From Methyloglobulus sp. (GTDB lineage: Bacteria; Pseudomonadota; Gammaproteobacteria; Methylococcales; Methylomonadaceae): a DNA stretch of 64,000 nucleotides. Position 1 is the first letter of the stretch, and each line of letters opens with the position of its first letter. The position numbers and the translations under genes were made by a program. A model generated the notes under the pieces. That model was given only the letters and a program-made list of their open reading frames with translations. It was not told the DNA's origin and did not search any database. Of this stretch, positions 28,401 to 35,282 are shown piece after piece. The DNA lies in assembly GCA_013141505.1 (NCBI GenBank), contig JABFQX010000010.1, forward strand, positions 99,108 through 163,107, given 5' to 3'.

Positions 28401-29764
28401 TATGGAATTCCAACCAGTATAGTCGTCCGCGTTATATGGCTAGCCCAGCAGTTACTCTAAAAGCTGGTCAAACATATACGTTGTCCACCCCTTATGGCGG
28501 CCCTATTTATCTTGGCTGGACGGCAGCGCAAACTGGCGCAACGCCATTTACTGTAGAGTTAAGTAATGTGCTGGATAACCCTTTGCTGCAAACATTTGAC
28601 GATGCTTCCATCAATTTTTTCCTGAACGATGTGGAAGCAACGAATAGCGACTGGATTGACTTAAAGACACCATTTTCAGAAATTCACACCCTAAAATCGA
28701 ATATGCTGTCTGCATTTGCCCAACAGGACGGCAACACCAGTAATGGCTATGTTTATCTGGATGTTCAATCCTATATTGATGATTTGAATAAGCACCTGAT
28801 CCTTGGCAACTATGCATATGCCGGATTCTCTGGAGAAGGGTTGCCTCAACTCAATACGGAAGTGCAATCTTTCTGTACCGCATTCCAATTAACTAATGTA
28901 GCTTATGACGGTGCTACAAAAAACCTGTGTACTGATGCCGTCATTCATGCCAAACCTAAAATACAGCACATTAATTCTGATGTGCATGCACTTTGTGGTG
29001 GCTTATGTGCAGGGAACCCGTTTGATTCCGGTAGCCCCATTATGCCGCTGGACTGGGGTGAAAACCACGAAATGGGTCATAACTTGCAACGTAACCGATT
29101 CAATATTTATGGGCGCAGCGGAGAAGTATCCAATAACATCTTCCCACTACATACTCAGTGGAGCTGGACAGTTGCCAAAGGTTTGAGCAAACACCCAAGC
29201 CAGACCAGACCAGCCAATCAAGCTGCATTCAACATACTACAAAATGCGATTAAGGCAGGCACTTTAGCCAATTCCAGCCATCCACTATGGTCGGGAACGG
29301 GTATTTACGACAACGCTTTTGAACGCCTGTCTTTCTTTATGCAGCTTGTATATACCCAACAATCCTGGGATGTGCATACTAAAATGTACCTGATGGAACG
29401 CATCTATTCTGATGCCATCAAGTCTGATGCGAAATGGAATGCTGTCAAAGACAAACTAGGCTTTGGCAACTACAGCCTAAATGACACAAATGGCGCCGCC
29501 CTCAATGCCAAAAATATCAGCGCCAACGACTTTATGTATATTGCGGCTTCTGTTCTTGGCGGGAGGAATTACAGTGACTATTTTGAAGCATGGGGCATTG
29601 AAATAACGCAGGCTGCGAAAGATCAAGTCGCATCGAATAACATTATAATACAGGTACCTAAAGTGTTTTATTATGTCAATAACGAGCTACCTGCAGCGAT
29701 GCCTACAGTAGCAGACACAATTCCACTTGATGGGATTAGCCAATGGCTTGATCCTACGCCTTAA
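25409..29764 (+). CDS. Giant Ig-like / GH5-like / ImpA (M60-type) metalloprotease fusion
   Basis: The frame is open from about 25055; the first usable start is GTG 25409. Order: Ig-like domain(s); a GH5/cellulase-like barrel ('GVGIDVDWANTNPGINAYKT', 'ARGIKHVRIRVQFDL', 'LSFNLIVE', 'YLMAEWHFYAAGP', 'IPTWVGAWM'); another Ig-like domain ('NTPPVIAGVPATLAEVGKPY'); then an ImpA-family region with zinc motif HEMGH (codons 29066-29080) and downstream 'FERLSFFMQL'. ImpA/M60 enzymes cut O-glycosylated mucin-type proteins. In the GH5 part the acid/base Glu is present (IVE), but the site of the nucleophile Glu reads GAW rather than GEF, so it may bind rather than cut glycans. Secretion depends on the signal peptide in the frame-shifted fragment upstream. 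Confidence 0.85.
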   Translation: MISGIPTPNVSTGVGYSFTPTASDADNDTLTYSITNKPVWATFNSATGELSGTPSLANIGKTKAINVSVSDGKSALVSLPTFDLTVAIDPLTYQAGLGVGIDVDWANTNPGINAYKTDMVRAFVARGIKHVRIRVQFDLTQPASPQSTITLLQHLDKVVQDCLDNGLVPVIAYYATVIKQCPVEGTNCTQAQADENRTALISWWRTVAEHFKDFSPKLSFNLIVETTDALGKLPDVLNSLYAEVIPVIRATNPTRLIMAAPIKISDPVELPQLQLPPNDPYLMAEWHFYAAGPQKDNVRKQWTIGSTDEQKLITDAITAAKSWQTNHIPTWVGAWMANNFNDLFNNSGGDYSVPEQAIFASFMSYQLEKAGIPFAVNSDTKFYDRDKLEWIKAQEPVLDEILRKKSFVPNTPPVIAGVPATLAEVGKPYLFKPTVSDTEDSIFLFAVLNKPTWMVFNAATGELSGTPTANDILIVNNVQIIVSDRKDGISALPAFNLTVHSAAYKDALQTGMATGITAPELRLEADTFVANTKTQQAQTINNIFRLANNGSLQTESISGITWDPSHDSVWLNNLNPVANMPTLVSNAAAKSDKISQKKTLGIAGVKANGARYAVMGANPLHDLSRTTEPGGTGNAQLNEFLKSQLAWLTQRNDLATSTFKVVIAHQSDSYWFKHDATTRNWITTNYPNATVNISDECESALLAGCLSGANLLVIGRDNGSEDNHSVPFDLNTVMQTVKTAQANGIPVLYLQYDGSMNDLGLAMMDYFSLTTTDNYWRQEYLDNFSPTSLNVGASNNLDAIQTVIDALDSGTYNFAFDSVNCVNNVGTINCDAAKVNDQTSGNTLQTQFFAGVETIRASLQALDQKNVNVFALDDSYRLLKTAILLGDKYREQIHYPMDKINTDNATFFKALFADYTVHYARPNNAYQPDMGDFTDAQVVQNTAPTISKTLSYTPTVFDEWTSTGLYAPPGKTITVRRTDNGTSEVKIRFNYLRESTKLWNSNQYSRPRYMASPAVTLKAGQTYTLSTPYGGPIYLGWTAAQTGATPFTVELSNVLDNPLLQTFDDASINFFLNDVEATNSDWIDLKTPFSEIHTLKSNMLSAFAQQDGNTSNGYVYLDVQSYIDDLNKHLILGNYAYAGFSGEGLPQLNTEVQSFCTAFQLTNVAYDGATKNLCTDAVIHAKPKIQHINSDVHALCGGLCAGNPFDSGSPIMPLDWGENHEMGHNLQRNRFNIYGRSGEVSNNIFPLHTQWSWTVAKGLSKHPSQTRPANQAAFNILQNAIKAGTLANSSHPLWSGTGIYDNAFERLSFFMQLVYTQQSWDVHTKMYLMERIYSDAIKSDAKWNAVKDKLGFGNYSLNDTNGAALNAKNISANDFMYIAASVLGGRNYSDYFEAWGIEITQAAKDQVASNNIIIQVPKVFYYVNNELPAAMPTVADTIPLDGISQWLDPTP

Positions 29765-29876
29765 CAAGGCTACTTTAGTCTGATAGTTGAAGTAGGTTTA
29801 ATCCTTTTGTTATGCCTTGCCTAGGCTCTGTTGACTTTTAACGAATTAATTTATTAAGAACAGATGCTTACATACG

Positions 29877-30983
29877 GCGGTTTCGGATAATAACTGCCAT
29901 TTTCTGAGAAAGGTGGTCAGCTCATATAGTTGGTCATTTTTCTCGCCAAAGGAAAATGCACGATGAACTACAAACAACTGACCGAGAACGAACGATACCA
30001 GATTTACACTTTATTGAAAGTGGATTTTAGCCTAAAGGCGATTGCGGCTGAACTGAACCGGCATCCATCAACGATAAGCCGCGAGCTAAAGCGCAACAAA
30101 GGGTTAAAGGGCTACCGGCCAAGACAAGCGCAGCGAATGGCCGGCACACGGCGTAAACAGGCGCATAAGGCGTGCAAGTTGACAGCAGAGGTTATCGGGT
30201 GGATGACCTGCCTGATACGACAGGAATTGAGCCTGCAGCAGGTCGTAACCTACCTTTGGCAACATAAGCAGGTACGGATGCACCACGAAACGGTATACCA
30301 GTGGTTATATGCCCGATAAAGTGGTTGGCGATGCGCTTTGCAAGCACCTGCGGATCATGTCCCAGCCCTACCGCAAGCGTTATGGCAGCTATGACAGCCG
30401 AGGTAAGATCAAGAACCGGGTCGATATTGACGCGCGACCGTATTGGCGATTACCCACAGGGCACAAGTGGGAAGGTGATACGGTGATCTACCCGCAGGGC
30501 ACAAGGGCAAAGGCCGGAAAGGGGCGCTACTGACTTTAGTGGAGCGCAAGACGCTGTATACGGTGATTGCCCGCCTTGAAGGCAAGCATGCGAACTTGCT
30601 GGCACAGGCTGCGGTAAAGGGCATGCAGGCGCACAAATGCCAAGTACTACCATCACGTTCGATAACGGCCTGGAATTCGCCTGCCATGAACAGATTGCCG
30701 CCGGGGTCGGTGCGGACATGTATTTATGCCCTTTGGGTACTTCGCGCACCCTTACTGCTCTTGGGAATGCGGGACGAACGAGAACACCAACGGGTTGATC
30801 CGGCAATATTTCCCCAAGGGGACAGATTTCAACACGGTGACGGACGAGGAGGTTGCGTTTGTGATGGGCCTAAACGACAGGCCCCGTGCCAGCCGGGGCG
30901 GAAAATCACCACGGGAACTATTTTTAGGGCAGTGCCTGGATTTGCTCGCTGCTTAACTGATTGCACTTATTACTTGAAACCGC
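29877..30983 (+). mobile_element. Decayed IS30-family insertion sequence
   Basis: About 1.1 kb bounded by imperfect terminal inverted repeats. The left end 29877-29900 starts GCGGTTTC...TAATAA.TGC; the right end 30960-30983, read on the minus strand, starts GCGGTTTC...TAATAA.TGC. The length and a single transposase gene fit IS30. The transposase has several frameshifts, so the element is immobile. I cannot define a target-site duplication. The right end lies only 7 nt from the operator/promoter of the GbsR-type gene. Confidence 0.8.
29963..30956 (+). pseudogene. IS30-family transposase, multiply frameshifted
   Basis: The first piece, MNYKQLTENERYQIYTLLKV, with the helix-turn-helix 'SLKAIAAELNRHPSTISREL', runs to 30319. 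The frame then switches for 'KVVGDALCKHLRIMSQPYRK' and 'IDARPYWRLPTGHKWEGDT' (about 30309-30500), switches again for 'VERKTLYTVIARLEGKHANL' (30539-30640), and again for 'TNGLIRQYFPKGTDFNTVT' to 30956. These are the expected successive parts of an IS30 DDE transposase; the 'FDNGLEF' DDE segment sits in yet another frame near 30655. At least three frameshifts, so not functional. Confidence 0.88.
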
Positions 30984-30990
30984 GTTTTAT

Positions 30991-31014
30991 TTATTTCTGT
31001 ATTGACAGAAATAA
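30991..31014. promoter_or_regulatory. Perfect palindromic operator before the GbsR-type gene
   Basis: TTATTTCTGT-ATTG-ACAGAAATAA: perfect 10-bp arms with a 4-bp centre. It covers the -35 box of the regulator's own promoter. The same core (TATTTCTG...CAGAAATA) recurs at 31582, before the next gene. The most likely ligand is the GbsR/MarR-type protein, giving autorepression. Confidence 0.8.
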
Positions 31015-31029
31015 AAGAATATGTATAAT
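31002..31029 (+). promoter_or_regulatory. Consensus sigma-70 promoter of the GbsR-type gene
   Basis: TTGACA (31002-31007), 16-nt spacer, TATAAT (31024-31029). Both hexamers match consensus. Transcription should begin about 31035-31037, exactly at the ATG at 31036, so the message is probably leaderless. An upstream ATG (31021) overlaps the -10 box and cannot be the start of this transcript. Confidence 0.85.
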
Positions 31030-31035
31030 TTCACC

Positions 31036-31563
31036 ATGATTTTAAATCCGGTCGCACAACGTTTTGTCCTGCATTGGGGGGAAATGGGCTCGAAATGGGG
31101 CGTTAACCGCACGGTGGCGCAAATCCATGCCCTGCTCTACTTCGTCGGCAAGCCGATGCCTGCTGATGAGATCACCGAAACCTTGGGCGTGGCGCGGTCT
31201 AATGTCAGCAACAGTTTGAAAGAATTGCAGAACTGGAACCTGATACAGGTCGTGCATATCATGGGGGATCGGCGCGATCATTTCACCACGTCCAGTGATG
31301 TGTGGGCGTTGTTCAAGACGGTCGTGCAAGAGCGTAAAGAACGTGAATTTGATCCAACCATTACGGCGTTACGCGAATGTTTGGAAAGTGACGAACTAGC
31401 GAAAGAAGATGCTGAATCGCAAAAACGGATCAAAGAAGCATTGGGCTTTATGGAAAATTTATCGCGCTGGGGCGAACAAATGCTGAAACTTGAACCCAGT
31501 TGTTTAATGAAATTGATGAAATTGGGCAGTAAAATTCAAGACTTACTTAACCTAATGAAGTAA
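31036..31563 (+). CDS. GbsR/MarR-family transcriptional regulator
   Basis: A 175-residue DNA-binding protein. 'FVLHWGEMGSKWGVNRTVAQ' and 'IHALLYFVGKPMPADEI' are the GbsR signature, followed by the recognition helix 'LGVARSNVSNSLKELQNWNL' and the wing 'VHIMGDRRDHFTT'. GbsR of Bacillus senses choline; other members have unknown ligands. The start at 31036 is chosen from the promoter position. A palindrome overlaps its promoter and another precedes the downstream operon, so it likely represses itself and the six genes that follow. Confidence 0.92.
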   Translation: MILNPVAQRFVLHWGEMGSKWGVNRTVAQIHALLYFVGKPMPADEITETLGVARSNVSNSLKELQNWNLIQVVHIMGDRRDHFTTSSDVWALFKTVVQERKEREFDPTITALRECLESDELAKEDAESQKRIKEALGFMENLSRWGEQMLKLEPSCLMKLMKLGSKIQDLLNLMK

Positions 31564-31581
31564 CGGCCTTTTTTGGCCAAA

Positions 31582-31603
31582 TATTTCTGTTTAGTCAGAA
31601 ATA
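31582..31603. promoter_or_regulatory. Second copy of the GbsR-type operator
   Basis: TATTTCTG-TTTAGT-CAGAAATA: same arm sequence as the site at 30991, 8-bp arms. It lies between the regulator's stop and the DCC-protein start. A GGCC-TTTTTT-GGCC element at 31565-31578 just before it could end the regulator transcript. Confidence 0.75.
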
Positions 31604-31638
31604 ACAGGCAATAATGAAGTCAATATGGAGATCTATTA

Positions 31639-32103
31639 ATGAACGCAACCTATCCACTTACCATTTATTACGATGCTTCTTGCCGCTTATGCAACAGCGA
31701 AATGCAAAACATCAAAATCCATGATGCCGATAATCAACTTATTTTAATCGACTGCTCAGCGAATGATTTCGACCAAACGCCATTTCTTGCCGAAGGCATC
31801 TCCAAGGAGAAAATGATGAACCGGCTCCACGCCCAAGATGCCAGCGGCAAATGGCTAGTCGGTGTTGATGCGTTTGTGGTGATTTACCGTACCGTCGGCC
31901 TGAACCTGCTCGCCAACCTTTGGGGACATCCCCTGACTAAACCTATTGCGGAAAGGTTATATCCCTGGGTGGTACGGCACCGTTACGTTCTATCGAAATT
32001 GGGCCTGCCGGAATTGTTTACGCTGTGGGGCAAATACGCCGCCAAAAAAGCCGAAAAACGCAGCCGGAAATGCGCTGACGGACGTTGTTCTGTTTCTGAA
32101 TGA
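31639..32103 (+). CDS. Thiol-disulfide oxidoreductase-like DCC family protein (DUF393)
   Basis: A 154-residue protein opening with 'TIYYDASCRLCNSEM', the D-x-x-C-x-x-C motif that names the family, followed by 'IDCSANDFDQ' and 'HAQDASGKWLVGVDAFVVIY'. The fold is thioredoxin-like with a probable redox CxxC; substrates are unknown. It is the first gene of the operon under the second palindrome and ends 9 nt before the next start. Confidence 0.9.
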   Translation: MNATYPLTIYYDASCRLCNSEMQNIKIHDADNQLILIDCSANDFDQTPFLAEGISKEKMMNRLHAQDASGKWLVGVDAFVVIYRTVGLNLLANLWGHPLTKPIAERLYPWVVRHRYVLSKLGLPELFTLWGKYAAKKAEKRSRKCADGRCSVSE

Positions 32104-32112
32104 GCACAAGCC

Positions 32113-32559
32113 ATGTTCAGCTTCCGCATCATCAGCCGGATATTCTTGTTCATAGAATTCTTGCTGCTACTTATGCCGAGCGCATGGGGAGCGGCCCTTT
32201 TTGCTATTTGTTTTGCCGACGGCGGGATGTCCGGTTCTTCTCAAGAAAGCGCACTTGGTTTGTTAAGTTGCCTACTGGCTTTTGCGACCTTCCTAGCTTT
32301 TTGGCATCTTTTTTTTCATGCTGCCAGGGAGAAATTTGTGGCGGGGAAAATCAGCACAATAACGGCATCGCTTGCCTTTACGGGCTTTGTCTTGTCGATT
32401 GCCGCCGTCATTTTATCTGAATTATCCATAAAGTCTGGCATAGAAATATTTGGCTTCGGGGTTTTATATGTGCCAACGTATTTGCATTTGTTGTTTGAAA
32501 TGACGCGGCAATCTGGCGAAATTTGCCCATTCTTGTCATTACGCAATACTGATAACTAA
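32113..32559 (+). CDS. Small four-helix membrane protein of unknown function
   Basis: A 148-residue protein with four hydrophobic segments (e.g. 'ILLLMPSAWGAALFAICF'-like N-terminal span, 'LGLLSCLLAFATFLAFWHLF', 'LAFTGFVLSIAAVIL', 'FGVLYVPTYLHLLF'). No recognised family. It lies 9 nt after the DCC gene and 26 nt before the SDR gene, so it belongs to the operon. Confidence 0.65.
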   Translation: MFSFRIISRIFLFIEFLLLLMPSAWGAALFAICFADGGMSGSSQESALGLLSCLLAFATFLAFWHLFFHAAREKFVAGKISTITASLAFTGFVLSIAAVILSELSIKSGIEIFGFGVLYVPTYLHLLFEMTRQSGEICPFLSLRNTDN

Positions 32560-32585
32560 TTGTTAGTTTTTGTGGAGAGCTTCTC

Positions 32586-33473
32586 ATGAAAATCTTAATC
32601 TGCGGTGCCAGTGGCTTTGTCGGTCGCCACCTAACCAAAACCTTGCAGCAAGCCGGTCACGATGTGGCACGCGGCATCAGAAAGCCTGCGCTTGCCAGCG
32701 ATATTGCCGTCGATTTCAGCAAAGACACCGATAAAGGAGTCTGGCTACCTCGGCTCGACGGCTTTGATACTGTCATCAACGTGGTCGGGGTGTTGCGCGA
32801 TACGCAAGACCAACCGATGCTCAAGCTGCACGAACAAACCCCGCTCGCTTTGTTTGCGGCCTGTCAGGAAATGGGTATAAGGCGCATTGTCCAAGGTTCT
32901 GCACTAGGGGTCGATCAAGGCATTGAAACCGCTTATTTTCAAACAAGGCGCAAGCCGGAGGATTTCGTAAGAAATTTGCCGGAACCCATGCGTTGGCTGA
33001 TTACCCGACCGTCCGTCATTTATGGCGAAGACGGCGCCAGCGCCAAGATGTTCCGCTTGCAAGCCAGCCTACCCGTTCATACCTTACCCGCAGGCGGCAA
33101 ACAACGCCTGCAACCGGTGCATATCGACGATATATGCGAAGCCGTTGCCCGCTGGCTGACCGATCCCGATGCGGAAAGCCAAATCGTGACTTGCGTTGGC
33201 GCAGAAGCCACCGATATGCGCGGGATGCTTGATAGCTACCGACAGCAGCAAGGGAAAGGCAACGCCCTGCATATTGGCGTTCCTTATGCCTTGGTAAAAC
33301 TCGCCGCCAAAATCGGCGACTTTATTCCAGCCAGCCCCTTATGCAGCGACACCTTGACCATGTTAAATGCGGGTAATACCGGTGATGCAACAGCATTTAC
33401 CCAATTACTGGGTAGACCGCCAAGAAGTTACCGGACTTTCTTAGCAGATGAGGCAAGCCATGTCGGCGGCTGA
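32586..33473 (+). CDS. NAD-dependent epimerase/SDR-type oxidoreductase
   Basis: A 295-residue atypical SDR. 'MKILICGASGFVGRHLTKTL' is the GxxGxxG dinucleotide site. The rest follows the NmrA/NDUFA9-like subgroup ('DTVINVVGVLRD', 'RIVQGSALGVDQGIETAYFQ', 'WLITRPSVIYGEDGASAKMF', 'LQPVHIDDICEAVARWL'). The usual YxxxK is present only as a variant (AYFQTRRK). Such proteins act on NAD(P)-linked electron transfer or as redox sensors. GGAGAG precedes the ATG. The 3' end overlaps the next gene by 14 nt. Confidence 0.87.
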   Translation: MKILICGASGFVGRHLTKTLQQAGHDVARGIRKPALASDIAVDFSKDTDKGVWLPRLDGFDTVINVVGVLRDTQDQPMLKLHEQTPLALFAACQEMGIRRIVQGSALGVDQGIETAYFQTRRKPEDFVRNLPEPMRWLITRPSVIYGEDGASAKMFRLQASLPVHTLPAGGKQRLQPVHIDDICEAVARWLTDPDAESQIVTCVGAEATDMRGMLDSYRQQQGKGNALHIGVPYALVKLAAKIGDFIPASPLCSDTLTMLNAGNTGDATAFTQLLGRPPRSYRTFLADEASHVGG

Positions 33474-33834
33474 AATTTACCGAATCAGGCTGACTTTAGC
33501 GACGGTTTGGCTGGTGACCGGGGTCATCTCGCTCGGCATTTATCCGGTGGAAGAAAGTTTAAAGCTCCTCGCCCGCATCGGTATTGTAGGCACATGTGCG
33601 TTGTTTACCTTATACGGTGAAGCCTTGTTGGATATAGCTATCGGCTTGTTAACCTTAACCAAACCCAGCCAACGGCTTTGGCAAGTGCAAGCGGCGATCA
33701 TCGTCGGTTACACCGCCGTGATTAGCGTGTTTTTACCCGAGTTTTGGCTGCACCCCTTCGGCCCCTTGCTGAAAAACCTCCCTATATTCACTTTAGTCTG
33801 GCTACTTTACCGCCATGAAGGAATCAAATCATGA
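33460..33834 (+). CDS. DoxX-like membrane protein
   Basis: A 124-residue, four-span membrane protein: 'RLTLATVWLVTGVISLGIYP', 'LLARIGIVGTCALFTLYGEA', 'LLDIAIGLLTL', 'QAAIIVGYTAVISVFLPEFW'. Pattern and length fit the DoxX-like group that commonly accompanies SDR/DUF2269 genes. The ATG at 33460 has GAGG 8 nt before it and lies inside the SDR gene, implying coupled translation. The stop overlaps the next ATG (ATGA). Confidence 0.78.
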   Translation: MSAAEIYRIRLTLATVWLVTGVISLGIYPVEESLKLLARIGIVGTCALFTLYGEALLDIAIGLLTLTKPSQRLWQVQAAIIVGYTAVISVFLPEFWLHPFGPLLKNLPIFTLVWLLYRHEGIKS

Positions 33835-34298
33835 GTACGTATTTATTATTGAAATGGACGCATATCCTGTCCAGTGTGCTGCTGGTCGGCACTGGTTTCG
33901 GCAGTGCGTTTTACCTGTACTTCACCAACCGCACCCGCAATACCCAAGCAATAGCGGAAGTGTCACGGCTAGTCGTAAAAGCTGACTTTTGGTTCACCAC
34001 ACCTGCCATCATTATTCAACCACTGACCGGTTTTGCCATGATGTCGATGTCGGGGTATAACTTCTCGCAAACTTGGTTATTCTGGACACTTGGGTTATAC
34101 GTTTTGGCTGGCATCTGCTGGCTACCCGTCGTCTGGTTACAACTTCTCATGGCAAAAATGGCAAGCGTTGCCGCGCAAAATCAAGCTCAACTGCCAGAAT
34201 ATTATTGGCAATATTCGCGTTATTGGGAATGGCTGGGCTACCCTGCTTTTATTGCAATGATTGGCGTGTATTGGTTGATGGTGTTTAAGCCCGTTTAA
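33831..34298 (+). CDS. DUF2269 family membrane protein
   Basis: A 155-residue membrane protein with four spans; 'LLLKWTHILSSVLLVGTGFG' and 'DFWFTTPAIIIQPLTGFAMM' are typical of DUF2269, with histidine in the first span. It overlaps the DoxX-like stop by 4 nt. Function unknown; may form a membrane redox complex with the DoxX-like and SDR proteins. Confidence 0.85.
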   Translation: MSTYLLLKWTHILSSVLLVGTGFGSAFYLYFTNRTRNTQAIAEVSRLVVKADFWFTTPAIIIQPLTGFAMMSMSGYNFSQTWLFWTLGLYVLAGICWLPVVWLQLLMAKMASVAAQNQAQLPEYYWQYSRYWEWLGYPAFIAMIGVYWLMVFKPV

Positions 34299-34335
34299 TC
34301 ATCGCTACAACAACACACCAACATTGGCATTAAAC

Positions 34336-34947
34336 ATGAATAACAGCCCATTAATACAACAAGCCCTTGGTGACGATTGGCACAAGCTGCCTTTAGTCAT
34401 TCAAAGCCATTACCTATTTCAACACGATCAGAAAACATCGAATATTGTTACAGGCACTATGTGCATCAACTATACAAATTTCGTTAAGCCAATGTTATTC
34501 ATCACCCGTTTAATGGGAGGATTAATTGATTTAAAAGGCGATAATATGAACACGCATGTCGAAAAATGGGTTAACAGCGACAAGCCCAACACCCTGTTCT
34601 GGAAACGCACTATTCAAGCGCCGGACGGTAAAAGCACAATATTTGCCTCGCGGATGGAATATCAACAAGACAATGAGTTAATTGAATTTGTCGGCGGCGG
34701 TTTTGGGCTTTATCTCAAGCTCACTGTTGAAAATAGCAAGCTGGTTTATCGAAGTAACGGGCACTTATGGCAAATGGGTAAGCTCAGACTTCCCATTCCA
34801 GATGTATTGTTTTTGGGTCATGCCACTATTACGGAAACCGCCCTTTCCGAGCAGCGCTTTGAATTGGATTTTAGGATCAAGCATCCACTGCTTGGTGAAA
34901 CTTACCGTTATGGCGGGATCTTTCAGGTAAATCAGCACAATAGTTGA
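34336..34947 (+). CDS. DUF4166 domain protein
   Basis: A 203-residue soluble protein opening with 'MNNSPLIQQALGDDWHKLPL', then 'SNIVTGTMCINYTNFVKPML', 'EKWVNSDKPNTLFWKRTIQA', 'FGLYLKLTVENSKLVYRSNG' and 'GETYRYGGIFQV', the DUF4166 order. In other bacteria this domain is fused to, or next to, an SDR/NmrA-like protein, as here. Last gene of the operon. The ATG at 34336 is preferred to a TTG 12 nt upstream. Confidence 0.82.
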   Translation: MNNSPLIQQALGDDWHKLPLVIQSHYLFQHDQKTSNIVTGTMCINYTNFVKPMLFITRLMGGLIDLKGDNMNTHVEKWVNSDKPNTLFWKRTIQAPDGKSTIFASRMEYQQDNELIEFVGGGFGLYLKLTVENSKLVYRSNGHLWQMGKLRLPIPDVLFLGHATITETALSEQRFELDFRIKHPLLGETYRYGGIFQVNQHNS

Positions 34948-35091
34948 ACCAAACAGTGTGCAGTTGATCTGCCGGTGAAACAAATATTCACGAACGATGC
35001 GCTTCAGTTCGTTCGCCAGCATCCTATAAGCGATCTTCCGGGTTGAGTCAGAAAGGTCTGCAATAACCTAGAAACACCAATACCAAAAGTA

Positions 35092-35120
35092 AATATTTCA
35101 CACTTTGGAAGTGAAATATT
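35092..35120. promoter_or_regulatory. 10-bp inverted repeat upstream of the multicopper oxidase gene
   Basis: AATATTTCAC (35092-35101) and GTGAAATATT (35111-35120) are perfect arms, with a second overlapping symmetry TGGAA...TTCCA. No T-run follows, so an operator is more likely than a terminator. It is about 165 nt before the oxidase ATG. Confidence 0.45.
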
Positions 35121-35170
35121 CCACAGAAAAACCAAGGTGCTTCACGTAGACTCAACCACAGCAATAAGTT

Positions 35171-35192
35171 TTTGTTCTCTCAATTGAACAAA
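35171..35192. promoter_or_regulatory. 7-bp inverted repeat close to the multicopper oxidase start
   Basis: TTTGTTC-N8-GAACAAA, perfect arms, about 90 nt before the oxidase ATG. Possible regulator site; identity unknown. Confidence 0.35.
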
Positions 35193-35282
35193 GTTTATGT
35201 TTACCGATGAGCAACAGTGTTATGCACTGATAATTTTTTTAATTCACGCATTTATTTCCGCTTACGCTACCAGGAGAAAACT

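Larger units (their letters stand above)
34948..35282. other. Spacer before the multicopper oxidase gene with two palindromes
   Basis: About 335 nt. Contains AATATTTCAC...GTGAAATATT (35092-35120) and TTTGTTC...GAACAAA (35171-35192), described separately. No coding region seen. Confidence 0.5.

Noticed and set aside
30450..30806. Minus-strand frame opposite the IS30 transposase
   Set aside because: Shadow of the decayed transposase; no recognisable protein.
34765..35022. Minus-strand frame at the end of the DUF4166 gene
   Set aside because: Overlaps a supported gene and shows no family features.
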